The notes under the pieces were generated by a model, which saw only the letters and a program-made list of their open reading frames with translations, searched no databases and was not told where the DNA came from. This document shows, in pieces, positions 23,638 through 36,000 of a stretch of 64,000 nt of DNA. Within the stretch, counting starts at the first letter, position 1. Every line of letters begins with the position of its first letter. Origin of the DNA: Neonectria sp. B-13. Taxonomy: Eukaryota; Ascomycota; Sordariomycetes; Hypocreales; Nectriaceae. The position numbers and the translations under genes are program-made. Location: contig NOKP01000013.1 in NCBI GenBank assembly GCA_002682825.1, forward strand, positions 434,001 through 498,000, read 5' to 3'.

Positions 23638-24507
23638 ATGGACCCTCTCAGTATCATCTCGACTCTGTTAGCACTGACTAGTCTTGTATTCAAATATTCT
23701 ATCCAGGTCGGGGACTGCAACGAGGAACTTCGCGATGCGCCCAAGACTATCGTCAACATTGCGGATAAGATTAAAAAAATGCGAGTAGCCTTGCGGGAAG
23801 TAAAAAATGCGATCCGTCAAGACCCCTGTGCTATCGACGAACATGACCTTCAGCTCAGAGGCGAAAAACAACGACCACATCGATATTTCTGAGACAGGAC
23901 TTCAAAACCCACCTCCAATTGCAACATGCGTAGTTTAAAACGTCTCGCAAGAATTGAGAGACGAGGAAGACGGAGTTGGAGCCGAAACGAAGCTATTACA
24001 ACGGTTGCGGCAGTTGCCGAAAAGACGAAACAAGAAAACACACCCAGAGGCAAGTTGCCGATGGCGGCAAAGCCCTCTGAATGTTTTATTGACGAGCAAG
24101 GACGTCTGAAGAACCGACAGAGTATCTCTATAGAACCTCGCAGGAGCGCTCGAGGTCCTATTCTTATCCGGATCATTTTCCAGCCTGATCAAGATCCCTG
24201 GGGTACTGCGCGTGAGCGAAGGCAGCGATTTTGAAGCTCCATTCAGTCACAAACAGCACAAGTGGGAACACACCGCCACCGTCAATAACTGATTCCAGTA
24301 GGGGCTAGGTTCAGCCCCGACAACGAGACCATCGTCGAGTCAATTCAGACTGTTATGGCCAGAGTCGACTTCGACACCATGAATAGGGACAAGCTTCAAG
24401 AGATGGTGGATTTGTGCATGAGGACGATGTTGAATTGCGAGCGCGGCCTATTATTTTACCGCCAGTTTGAAGCGGATCTGAAGAAGACTTGGTTTTCTTT
24501 TAAGTGA
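23638..24507 (+). CDS. Small protein with a fungal STAND-type N-terminal domain, possibly disrupted
   Basis: The first 60 residues (starting MDPLSIISTLLALTSLVFKY) match the pattern of the helical N-terminal domain found on fungal NACHT, ankyrin and related signalling proteins: MDPLS start, a hydrophobic helix, then ELRDAPKTI and a coiled helix. An intact reading is possible with exons 23638-23827, 23894-24211 and 24299-24507 (238 residues). Both introns keep phase. The second has GTGAGC, CTGAT and TTCCAG; the first has a weaker GTGCTA donor and CTGAG end. If the first intron is not real, a TGA at 23890-23892 interrupts the frame and this is a pseudogene. The C-terminal third (FSPDNETIVESI, then CMRTMLNCERGLLFYRQFE) looks protein-like. 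No NACHT, repeat or enzyme domain follows, so the domain is orphaned. It sits alone in an AT-rich pocket. Confidence 0.5.
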
Positions 24508-25491
24508 GAACGGAGTGCAAGTGGCGCAGGACTAATGTGAACTAGATGGATTGATTCGGCACCCTGGATGAAGAAGTACTAACCCTAGGGGGGTTATCTT
24601 GTAACCAACGTGAAGAACAGCAAATATTAGCACATAAATTGAATGGAGATAGCTCCTGTCTTCGAGCAAGCTTGTACGGGAACCATGTGTGCTTTTATGG
24701 ATTAGAGGTAATTTAGCGAGTCTTCAACTTTCCAGTATGCAACTTTCTTGAAAATTCCATAGTTTAATTTGAAACGAGCTCTCGAGTGATTGAGATGGAA
24801 AGTTTTTCGTAGTCATAAAGATATGGCTTCTCAGTGTTCTAGTTAGATCGTGGGGTCAGGATTTAAGTGGGTTATTGCTGGGCCCACCTGTCATGAACAT
24901 GAGAGTTTGGATGTAAGTTAGGCTTCTCTGCGAAGATGGCACCGGCAACTGGTAAATACTTAAGTTAGAGGACTCTGATATGAATTGGAGCTACTCGATA
25001 AGGGGGACTGATAAATAATGGTGTGCCAAAAAAAGAAAAAAATCGGTATGAAGATGGGAGAATGACTTTCGTTCACCTGTTCTTGGCGTCTCAGTTTGGC
25101 ACAGGGGTGACAAGCACGTGATGGATGGTGCCTAGAATGATCAGGTAGCCAACGACGAGGCATGAGGACTGCGTGTCGGACACATCGCAACCCACGCTGG
25201 CTCGAAAAATCTCTCAAGCACTGAGTTGTAGCTGATACACTGGATGGTGCTGCCCATAACAACTCACTGAGCTGTCCGGATACATACCCCGTGCTAGGTA
25301 AGCGGCTCGAATCGTCCCTGTCCTGCAGTGGGCGGTATGACGTGGGGCGTCCCACCACATGCCCATCATGAGTCCATGACCTCTTGCTAATAACCCTATT
25401 GTAACCTAGCTAACCGCGGAAGCTTGAAATCCTCGCTACCTGCTGTACTGACTATCTGGAAAATTCTGCTTCTTGGAGAGAGTACTGCAAC
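24508..25491. other. AT-rich intergenic stretch
   Basis: About 980 bp with many TA-rich words and no recognisable coding sequence. It probably includes the promoter of the DUF726 gene in its last few hundred bases. I could not identify a transposon remnant. Confidence 0.5.
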
Positions 25492-27916
25492 ATGGCACCG
25501 CTCTGTGCCGACCCGCGGCAGATTGTCATCAGCCTGAACCCCGCGCGTCGAAAGGCGCTCTATAAGCTCGTCCATGAGATCACTGCACACATGATCGCTC
25601 AGCTGGAGACTCCCGAAGACGAACTTGGCCCTGTTGCTCCAGGAACCCCTCGTGATGAAGAGGGCTCCAGGATCAATGACGAGGAATCCCAAAAGCGCCA
25701 GCGGCAGAACCGGAAAAAAGCCTCCGGGCAGGCCCAGCGCATCCAGAAGGCTGCTATCAAGCACATGGCTGATTGGAAGCATGAGCTTATGCCCAAGCTT
25801 GCGGAGATTGCTCGCGTCCCGGACGATGCCAAGATCCAGGGCGAGAGACAGAAGCGTCAAGAGGCCATGGAGAAGCTGATGTTGGACACTCCCGAGGAGG
25901 GTGAGAATCTCATCAGCTTTGGCGAAGTCAAGATCGACAAGTCCGAAGATGTTGCTTCGCTCCAGGCTCTGTATCATCCAATCCCGACGAGATTGACAAC
26001 CATCCCACACCAAGATAGGAAGGAGGCAGTTGTTTGTGTTTTGCTTCTCCTTCTTTCAACCGGCAAGTATTCTGCCTATTCACGAACTCTGGCCCTTTAT
26101 CTTGCCTCAGCCTTAGAACTTCCCCAGACATTTGTTATCCAAGAAGAGATCGCGATCGCCAAGTCTCTCCTCGAGTCATCTTCGGCAAACGACGAGGAGA
26201 AAGAGGCCATGTCAGCCGAAGCCGAAGCCGCTAAGCGCCGTCACGACAATAAGTTCAACCGATTCTGGAAAGTCGGCCTCGCCTCTGTCGCAGGTGCTGC
26301 CGTCATCGGTGTTACTGGTGGCCTGGCAGCCCCTCTCGTTGCTGGCGCTATCGGAGGTGTCTTGGGAGGCGTTGGACTCGGTGGAGTAGCCAGTTTCCTA
26401 GGCATATTCTGGATGAACGGAGCCCTCGTTGGAGCTCTCTTCGGTGCATACGGAGCAAAAATGACTGTAAGTCCTGTTCAATCCACATGAGCAGAACCTA
26501 AGCTAACGCCATCTGCAGGGTGAGATGATGGACCAGTACGCCAAGGAAGTTGAAGATTTTCGTTTCATCCCGCTCAAAGAGGAATGGGGAAAAGAGTTCC
26601 AGGAGGAAGATCCAAAAGCGCAGCAAGAACATCGACTTCGTGTTACTATTGGAATCAACGGTTGGCTGGGCACAGAGGACGATGTCACGAAGCCATGGCG
26701 TGTTATGGGTGATGACGCTGAGGTCTTTGCCCTCCGCTATGAGCTGAAGTCTCTTCTCGCTCTTGGAAGCGCACTGCAAGCTCTTGTCGAATCGTTTGCT
26801 TGGAACACGATCAAGCTTGAGGTCCTCAAGCGCACCGTTCTAGCCACCCTGCTCGCGGCTCTCTGGCCCGTCCAGATGCTCGCTGCGGCTTCCAATGTTG
26901 ACAACCCCTTCAACCGCGCGCACAACCGATCCCGAAAGGCCGGCACACTCCTTGCCGATGCCCTCATCAACAAGGTCCAGGGTGAGCGTCCCGTTACTCT
27001 TGTGGGCTACTCCCTCGGTGCCACAGCCATTCACTCCTGTCTGCAGTCGCTTGCCGAGCGACATGCCTTTGGACTCATCGACAGCGTCGTCATCATTGGC
27101 GCCCCTGCTCCCTCAACTCCGACTCACTGGCGCACGCTACGAACTGTGGTCTCTGGCAAGATATTCAACGTTTACTCCGAGAACGACATGATCCTCGGGT
27201 TTCTATACCGCGCCCACAGTCTTGCTTTTGGTGTCGCCGGGCTGCAGGCCGTTCAGAACGTTGAGGGCTTGGAGAACTTGAACCTGAGCGAGTCCGTTAG
27301 TGGTCACTTGCGATACCCCGACTTGATAGGCGAGATCCTGCGCAAGTGCGGATTCGTCGGCGTCAAGGCTGGCACCGAGATTGAGAAGGACGACGAGATC
27401 GTGCTGAAGGAACAACAAGCCGAGGGTGGCTTGATCAACTTTGACGAAGCTCCGTCGAAAGATGCCAAGGAAAAGCCCCAGTCCCCAAGCCAGGCAGAGC
27501 TGACGAATGAGCTCCATGGTCTTACCATCTTTCCCCCCTGCCTCGCCTCCCCACCAGAGGAGCAAAAGTCCCAGTGGCCAGAACTGAAGAGCCCACCTCT
27601 TCAGCAGCATCTAACTAGCAAGGACGTGGAGCGATCTCCAACCCTGCCCCGACGTCCCACCGCACCTGGGCAGGATGACGAACAGCCGTCTCTGCCACGT
27701 CGTCCTACGCAGGTCGACGAGGCGAAGGAGGTGGACATACCGGCGCTTCCGAGGCGTCCGACCGAGCCCGTTGTCGAGAAGAAGACGCCGGCAGAGCAGA
27801 CTCCACGTCCCTTGACGCCCGGATCGAACGTGACCGACGATGAAGAATATGGGGGAATTGTCATGGTTAACTACGACAGCAGTGATGAGGATGATGACAA
27901 GCTGAAGGGACGCTAG
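25492..27916 (+). CDS. DUF726 family lipase-like membrane protein (Mil1/TMCO4 homologue)
   Basis: Two exons, 25492-26466 and 26519-27916, joined in phase (GTAAGT donor, CTAAC-like branch, CTGCAG end), give 790 residues. A cytosolic N-terminal part (residues 1-255) is followed by a long Gly/Ala-rich hydrophobic region (about 258-325), which probably makes paired membrane segments. An alpha/beta-hydrolase-like domain follows with the nucleophile motif GYSLG (488-492, Ser490), the usual GxSxG elbow of this family. Yeast Mil1 (YFL034W) binds the AP-1 variant with Apm2; catalytic activity is not proven for the family. The C-terminal tail (from about 590) is disordered and carries LPRRPT three times (about residues 701, 717 and 735), then an acidic end. 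It converges on MSB1. Confidence 0.88.
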
Positions 27917-28761
27917 TAGGGTATTCATCTGGGTCGAGTGAGTAGCAAGAAATGATTGAACATTTGGGAATAGTGGAACACAAGGCATAGGCCTTCTACG
28001 CGTCGAGACAGATGTACTGCACAACATGGTACGATAGTAACAATGTCGCATTGAGTTTACGTCTTCTGATTCTGAACTGCATCTTGTCTATTATCAACCA
28101 CAAAGTGACTCCTCATCCCACAATATCGAAATGCAGCAACTGCATCGGAGGTACAGCAGATATCTTTTTCTTCTCGAGTAACAGCGCTTTCGCAACTACC
28201 TAGGCAGACATTTCAAATATCTTGCTCGTATAACGATGGAGATATGGGGGGTAATAGTAGGGGCAGTGGTAATGATTCGGGAAAACCGCTCGCTCATCCC
28301 GGACGAAGGGTAACAGAAGATAGGGAACATAAAAACATATGAAGGGAAAAGTCAAAAAGCTAGAATTGATCCGAAAACATCTCCTCTTTTCGCCCAGGAT
28401 AAGAAAAAAAAACCGGGTGTGAAAACCCAGAAAGGAGCTACCAAGGCTCCTCATCTTTTCCCTCCGTTCCCCCTTTCCCCTTCTCCTGGACTTTCAAGTG
28501 CTCGCGTGACTTCTTCTTCTTCCCTCTTCTAGTGGTATCATAGGTGTCAAAGGAGGAAAAAAGACGAAATAAAAACAGAAGCGACGGCTTGTATTAGGTG
28601 TGGGCGGGCGCGGATGGGTATCAAAGCCCCGGCCACATTAACGACGAGTGTAAAAGCGGCGAGTTGCGTGACAATATCCGAAAAAAAAACAAAGAAATCA
28701 GGATCGCTGAATAGTCAGCAGTGAGCCTCAATGATTAGCTTCCGAGACGGGTTGTGTTTGT
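27917..28761. other. Convergent 3' region between the DUF726 gene and MSB1
   Basis: 845 bp between two stop codons, containing both 3'UTRs. It has A-rich runs (for example 28404-28413 and 28679-28690 vicinity) consistent with polyadenylation signals. No gene was seen. Confidence 0.5.
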
Positions 28762-31700
28762 TCAGCGACGAACGGGGGTGGTCGCTTGAGGGCCACCGGT
28801 GGTGTCCATGTTGCCCGTCAGCTCGGCCACGCGGGCCTTGATGCGAGCGACACGGGACTCAATGGCTTAATGTCGAGTTAGCTTTTGCTTAAAAATAAGG
28901 GGAAATTCGAGGGCAAACTTACTCTCCTCGCCACTGGTGTCATCCTCCCCCTCGCTAGGCTTGCTGGATGGACCTCGGGGCGGGTCATCAGACGGTCGAG
29001 TGGCAGCTCTCTCGGCAGCGTTCTTGCGAATCTGCGCCCATCGGTCCTGCACACCAGGGCTAGCGGTTGTGCTCAGCTTCTCCTCAGGCTGCTTGGCAGC
29101 CGGACGTCCCGCTCGGCCGATTGGGGGTGGGACAGCATCGTCCTCCTCACCATCAGTATCGGGAACGAAAGCGGGCAGGTCCTCCAAGGGGCCCTGGTTG
29201 AAGCTAGAGAAGTTCTCCTTGGGCTTGCCGGTCTCGTCTACGCCAGGTGTAGGGGCATTGGGGGCGGGTTTCACAGGCTCCTCCATGGCGCCGACGGTTT
29301 CGGCGGGCGTGGGTAGATCGTGCTCCTCTTGAACCTGGACAGGGACGGGCTCGGGTGTCTCAGCAGGTGTGGGAATCTGCTGAATAGGCGGCTCTGGCGT
29401 GGGCTGGTCTCGTCGCAACATGCCGTTGACATCGGCGACAGCGTTCTCAGGAAGCTTGGAGCTTCGGTTCTTGCGGAACAGCTTCCGGAAACCTCGGCCC
29501 TCCTTGACCTCCTTCTGCAGCTTCTTTTGTTTCTTGTTATCCGGACTGGGAGGCTCAGGAGAAACCACATTGTCTCGGGTAACCTCGTCGAAGATGTCGT
29601 CCTTCGGGGGTGGAACGGGGCTGACCGGGGGCTCAGGGAGTTCAGGAGACTGGAGCTCTTCCGGCTTCTCTACCGCGGGGACGGGTTTCCTCAGCGTCTG
29701 CTTCTTGGGAAGTGGAGAGGTAGGGGGTTCCTCGATAGGAGGATCTTGGACGGGCGGAGAGTGAACAAGAGGAGTTTGGGCAGGAGGAGATGGAGAAGGA
29801 GGAGCTTGGACAGGAGGAGGAGGAGGAGGAGGGGCCTGGACAGGAGGAGCCTTTTCCTTAGCGGGCACCTCTGGCGGATGGTCATGACCGTTCGTCCCAT
29901 CGTTCATCTGGAGCTCGTCGTAAAGGCGCTCCGAGGGAACTGGGGACATGGTCATGCCACGACCTGCGTTGTTGTTTGACATGTATGCATCCTTGATCGT
30001 TCCCTTGTCGAAGTTCTTGACCCATTTGAGAGCGGATGAAGCCTCGCCAATGATGGCCGGTTGCAGCGTGAGGACACTGTTAGTCTTCTCAGACAACAGC
30101 TCTTGATCTGAGCGGCCTCTGCGCTGGGTTGGCTGCGGAGAAGCCATCTTTTTGTCGTGGAGTTCCTGAGCTCGGAGCTGGGCGGCCTTGGCCTGGATCC
30201 TGGCATGCGTATCGGGGCCGATACTGGCTTTGCTACCGGTGTTAGCGTTCTCGAGGGCAGACTTGCCAGCCGACTTTCGTCTACCCAGACCCTTTCCACG
30301 CCTCGTCCAAGAAAAGAAGCCCTTCTTCTCGGCAATGTAGGCACCATCTTCGGGTTCCGGGGCAGCACCAGCAATCATCTCCTCCATCACTAGCCAGCGA
30401 CCGGTTGGGATCTTGGTCTCGATGATCGTGCATCGACCGAATGCTGCCTTGCGCTGTGCGGTTTCTTCGGGAGCCAGACTGGTCATCCAAACCCACCAGA
30501 AAGCATCGTCCAGAGAGAACGAGGTGATGCTTGCCAGCTCACCGGGTTCAAGGGTGCGGTCGGATTCGAGTCTCGGTCGATGAGATTGGGAGCTTCGCTG
30601 CCTGGGTTGTGTCTCGATTGGGGGTAGAACCTTGTCAGGGGGGAGGAGAAGGTTGGGTCGGGAGGCGGAATTCTCCTCTATGAATCCTGAGGACAGGAAA
30701 TCAGCCCATGACGGGGTCGTTGGCCTGCCGAGGTTGTTGCCAGACGCAGGAGCTCTCCTCAACGGCTGCGGCTGTCTGCGGGTAAGGGCACTCTCGTCAT
30801 CCTCGTCATCCTCTTCCAACGTGCTCGTGAAGCCGATATCTTCAAAACGAGACCAAGAGGCGTCGCGCAAGCTCGTCGAATGCTTAGAACTCGAAACTTG
30901 GGACTGGTTGGCGGCCGAAACAGCTTTCAGAACTCGGCGGCACTCTTCGGTCAGTGCCTGAATAGGGTCCTGGTACTCAGAGAACTCCTGGAGGGCTCGG
31001 TCCTCATCGCGATACTGGAAGTGGTTGGCGCGGCGCAAGAGGGCAAATGGCGTGGGGGAGACGGTGTCAACAATCATGACGACCTTGTTCGTGGGCGTCA
31101 TCATGAGTTCGGGTCGTTGAGGAGGATATTCGGTCTCCTGGACCAGCTTCTGGAGGGACATGGGTAGCATAGTGATGCCGCTGACATTTTGCTCGGGGGA
31201 CAGAGATCGGAGATATGCGAAAAACATGTGGCTCGTGGCATCGGCGGCACTGGGATCAATGATGAGCATGTGGGCCAGAGGCGCGTTTGAGACACCGAAC
31301 TCACCTAAGCCAGGCGTTGTAGCCTCCCTCAAAGCCCTTCTTGGTGTCTTTATGTTCAAAAGCCCACCAGGCGGCCATTCGGGAAAGCTTGCGGCCACCG
31401 AGGCCATTGCTTTTGCCGTGGGCGGCAATTGCCGCCATAAGATCAAAGTAGTCGAAGATGATGCGCTGACGGGCGCCATTCTCGACGCTAATGGGGATGA
31501 ATGTCTTGAACGAGTCTCTGGCCATGTGGGAGTCTAAGATGGGGTCAGCCACACCGTTCGAGCCTACGGAATTGGGCAACTTTTGCGATTGACGTACCGT
31601 ATTCTCCAACCTTGAACAGCTCGTAGGCATCCCAGCCAACAATGCCGCCTTGGAGACGGCTCCAGCACCATTTTGCGACGCCGGAGACGACCTGGAGCCA

Positions 31701-32156
31701 AGTTAGTGCGGTGGCACGCGTTCTGTTGTAAGTGGACGTACCATGGGCTCGGACATGCGCAGCTCCTGGAGCAGCTGCTCCCCGCGTAGGTCTTGGTGAG
31801 ACTCAAAAAAGTGTCGGATGAAGGTACGCACAGCGCTGGGGTCGGAGGTAGGTCGGAACGGCAGAAGTAGAAAGGGGTGATCGAGGGCTAGAGTAAGACA
31901 ATGGAGAATTAGCAAGCTGTAGAAGGCGACGCAATGGAGGACCACAGGGAGGGACATAATCCGGGGCTGACATACCTCGCGCCTTGAGCTCCTCAGTGCA
32001 ACATCGGATCAGCTCGTGAACCTCCTCGGGCTCGACAGTGATCCGCGCATATGCGTCAGTCCATCGGGGTTTGGGCGGCAGCAGGTTGGAGTCATCTTTG
32101 CCCTTCTTCTTGGACTTGAAGTCCTTGCCCTTAAGGCGGGAGAAGAGGCCGGCCAT
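28762..32156 (-). CDS. MSB1: Msb1/Mug8 domain morphogenesis protein
   Basis: Six exons: 32156-31976, 31887-31742, 31691-31598, 31533-31305, 31249-28923 and 28865-28762. All are in phase, giving 1026 residues. The N-terminal 450 residues form the Msb1/Mug8 domain, a RhoGAP-like fold: MAGLFSRLKGKDFKSKKKGK, then KPRWTDAYARITVEPEEVHE, FLLLPFRPTSDPSAVRTFIR, IIFDYFDLMAAIAAHGKSNG and SHMFFAYLRSLSP. A long disordered tail follows, with a proline-rich block near the 29.8-kb region (runs of PPPPPP with repeated PPVQ units) and many SP/TP sites. The last exon encodes a conserved helical end, TIESRVARIKARVAELTGN. Yeast Msb1 acts in Cdc42/Rho1 polarity signalling at the bud and in cell-wall integrity; a hyphal-tip role here is inferred. 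Confidence 0.88.
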
Positions 32157-32565
32157 GGTGGGCGACGGCGGTTGGCGCAACGGGGACGAAGACTGAGACT
32201 TTTCAGACGCGGTGGATGTTGGCGTTGACGCGACGGTAGGGAGAAAGAAGGAGGCAGCGGGTTGCACCTGACAAAGGGCGGTGTTGCGGATTCTTAGGTT
32301 TTCAGGCCGGTCGCAAACGCACTTAGTACAGAAAGCTGAAGGAGAAAAGCAACGTTCTCGTCGCGCGGAAAGAGATGAAGATCAGGGGTTAATTTTTTTC
32401 GGTTTGGTTTGTCGCGGGGCGGGTGCCGTCACAAACGGACTGTGTCGTGGTCGGGACGATGGCGCCAGGCGACGTGTAAGTCGACGGGAGGGATGAAAGC
32501 GGGCGTGAGCGTCCTGGGCGTGACCGTGGGCGTGACGCTGCTGGGATAGGAGAAGACAGGACGCC

Positions 32566-32579
32566 TTTTTTTTTTTTTT
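32566..32579. repeat. Run of 14 T
   Basis: A T homopolymer about 410 bp upstream of the MSB1 start codon. Poly(dA:dT) tracts in fungal promoters disfavour nucleosomes, and that role here is inferred. Confidence 0.85.
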
Positions 32580-33042
32580 GGTTGGCGCGAGTCGGAGCTC
32601 GGGTATCGAAGATGAAACGAGAGGGCCAGGGCGCTAGGAAATGGCCGTCAACGAGAAGGGAAAGAAAAAAAAGAAGGGGAAGGGTACTCGGTATTCGTAT
32701 GTTATGGGGAAAATGAGAGAATGAAAAGAAGAAAGACTCGAACGAGCAAGACCAATCGAAGGGCGAAGGATGAGAGAAAGGTGATCGATGGGTGAGGGAT
32801 GGGCATAGGGATTGGAATTGGGGAGGGCGCCTGGGTCATGGCGGACGGGGAGCGGCTTCAGGGGCGACGGGGATGCACGACCAGGCCTAGGGACGGTACA
32901 TACGTACAGCACTAAGATTGGGCGCCGAGCTGGGATTGCAGGCATGGGACATGGGGGCATCATCATCTGGCTGGGCATGGGCCATTTTCTTTTCGGGAGG
33001 GGGTGAGTGAGACTGGAGGGTGGAGGGTGGAGGAGGAGGGGA

Positions 33043-33071
33043 GATGGATGGATGGATGAATGGATGGATGG
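33043..33071. repeat. ATGG tetranucleotide microsatellite
   Basis: About seven ATGG/ATGA units next to a GGTGGAGG-rich purine tract. A simple repeat with no gene. Confidence 0.85.
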
Positions 33072-36000
33072 GTGTGTCTGTGTGAGAGACAGAGAGAGGA
33101 AGAGGCTGATCGATCTGTAATTGGATAACGTCCTGAGAATGTTTCTTCTCGTTGATGCTGCGTTTGGATACGGATGCAAGAAGCCGAATTTCTGAGCAGT
33201 AGTACCAACCAGTGGCGGCTCCCGAACTACAAGACAAGACTCCAAGGCCTTTCCCGAGACATCTTCACCTCACCCCATCTAGAAGCAGGTAGCCAGATTT
33301 GCCAGACTACTAGTATGTCTGCAGTGAAACATGTACTGCGCATACATCCATTTATCTGCGAGGCTGAAGGGAAGATGCATTAACGACGCCAAACAAACAA
33401 CCCCAACTTCCTCGTCCGCAATCCTCCACACCCACGCACGCACTGATTGATTTTACCTTACAAGTTAGAACGGCGCGCCCCCCACAAGCACCCAAAAGAA
33501 GCATGGAGCTGAGGGCCCTGAGAGGCTGAGAGGGGCATCTGAAGTGGTCCCTGAGGGCGGCGCCATGTTCGGGTGGGCCTCAGCCGCCAGTTAGGACTTA
33601 GAGGGGCACTTTTCTGTCTAGTCCCTGACGTCCTGAAATTTAATTGCGTGGGCGGCAGGCGGGCGGGCGCGGTGGTGTAATTTGATTCCAAGGGCCCCTC
33701 CTCAATTAATTGATATTGAGTGATTGCTTTGAGCTTGGCTCCTTGCTCATGCGGGGACGGGGATATGCCCTGCCGCGGCGAGACAAGGACAGTGCCGATC
33801 AGAAGAAGGCCAACTTGCGTCTCGAGTCGCGACTGTCTGTAGTCTTCTTCTCTCTTTTCTCCCCAACCGACTCCCAACGTGCGAATACTCTCTCCCGAAC
33901 AACAACCAAACAGCAACACCTCGATTGGGAATGATGGGCAGGGGGTGGAGCGGACCGACGACGTGGGCCAGTGGCCTCCAGTAGCACCGCTGGCATCGGG
34001 ATCCGCGACCACGGCCCCGAGAACGGTGTCACCTTGGCACCATGGTTGGACGCCGTCACCTCACTACTGTCCTGGCCGTAGTACGGATGGGTGCTAGGGG
34101 AGTATCAAGTGCTCTTCGTTTCGTCCCGCCAGAGAACCAACGCCAACAGCTCCCAAGCCTATTTCGTCCCCGATCCTGTTCCTGTTCCTATTCCTGTTCC
34201 GGCGAGCTGTGGGCTGGCGTCATGACCCACCGCATCTATCAGTCCGTGTCCCTTTTTCTCTCCGTCTCTCTCGCTTCGGACATGCTCGCAGCGGAGTGTC
34301 ACCATATCATGAGGCTTTTCGGACTCATGGATATTTCTACATGGGACGTGTCTTGCCGGCTGGCCTCAACCAACTGCCCACGTCCGAGCTCCCACCATGT
34401 CTACTCCGTCTCCAGTGGCCCGACCGTCTTGACGCCATCCACGTTTCGCAACGTGCCGAGTAGACAAATCCCAATGCCAGCCCGAATGAAGGTTGCCACC
34501 AACCTGTCTTCTTATTGCTTGTCTTCCATTGCCTATTCCCCATTCCCCATTCACCCTTCACCTTTCGCTTATCGACGTCTCAGTCAGTTGCGCCTCAATC
34601 CTTTCGTCGCATAGGTCCAATTGGCCACCGATGCTCACCCCCTGTCAATATCGGTTCTGTGGTTAACACCACCAAGTGACGTGGGACGATCAAGACCACT
34701 GATGCTTGAAGACGGGTCCGCTTATCCAGCAACCACTGCCACATCCCCAGTAACCCAAGAGACGGCTTATACCACCATACGGCATTTTAGCCTTGCCCGA
34801 GCCGCACTGAGCTGTCCACAGATTCAACTCCTCCAAGTTAATGGATGTTTCGGTTTGCACGAATTCTAACGGTCAATCAAATAAACCACCAAAGTGAATG
34901 GATACTCGGTAGGTATGCCGAGGAACTCACTGTGAAGGTGGTTTCTGAAGTTCAATACTCCCAACAAACTTGAGCTGGGCAAAGCCAGCTTCCAAGGTTC
35001 CCGTCCACGAAATCATCTCTTATAGCCTACGCCGATTCATCTTAAAGATTGTGCTGGTAAATTTGGATTATTTCTTACCTCCTTAATTCTAGGAAGAGCA
35101 TTCGTCTCATTAATGACTTACCTCGTTTCGCCTATTCTTTCCGCTACAAGGGCCTCATCATGATACTGTATCTCAACTTATTCGCCAACTCGCCTTGCAT
35201 CTACTCCCCCGACCGAGGCTCAAGTGTCTCACCCATTCTGAATTTCTAAGCTTGCGGACATTTCCCATTCTAGCTGTGCGACGGAACACAGTACGCTCTG
35301 CCGGCAATTTGTTTCATTACACGACACTAGGTCTTTTCTTCTGACTAGCTACTTCCGAGATTCCCGATTCACGGAGAGAAACTTGAACGAAGCCGGAATC
35401 GAAACTTTGCCTCTAGTCAAACTCACTAAAGTAGTGTTCGTGGAGACCCATCGGGAAGAGAACCTGGACTGAGATGATGGTTTCTGAGATGAGGATCGCC
35501 ATGAGCTAGCAGGGACGTTCCTCAAAACCTTCTCGGACACAATACCACCCTCCCTTCTCCTAAGCCGCGATACATGGAGGAAATATGGTCTCACAGCAGT
35601 AGCCCATGCCTGGGCATCATCTACCGACAACATTGCATGCCGGAGGTTTCATTGGCCTTGATGTTAGTGATAGGACGACGGGAACGAAGTCCAAGGCATC
35701 CAACCGCGGTCCTTCAAAATATGGGTAGGACTTGGAGAGCTGCTTCCAGTCTAACCGCACTGTCATATGAGGCAATTGGAGGAGCACTTGGGTTGGATGT
35801 GGACTAAAACTTGGATTCAGCAAGGATATGGCATTGCTTTCACCTTGTAGACCGGTCGGGTTAGGGCCTGGTCGACTCAACCGGACGTAAGTGCGGTTTG
35901 CGAATACGGGGTCCTCGCTTGCTTATAGAGGTACGAGCTGTGTTCATTGTTCAAAGACCAAGTAGGCCATTCAATCATGCCTAGCTCGTTTAGTTTCAGC

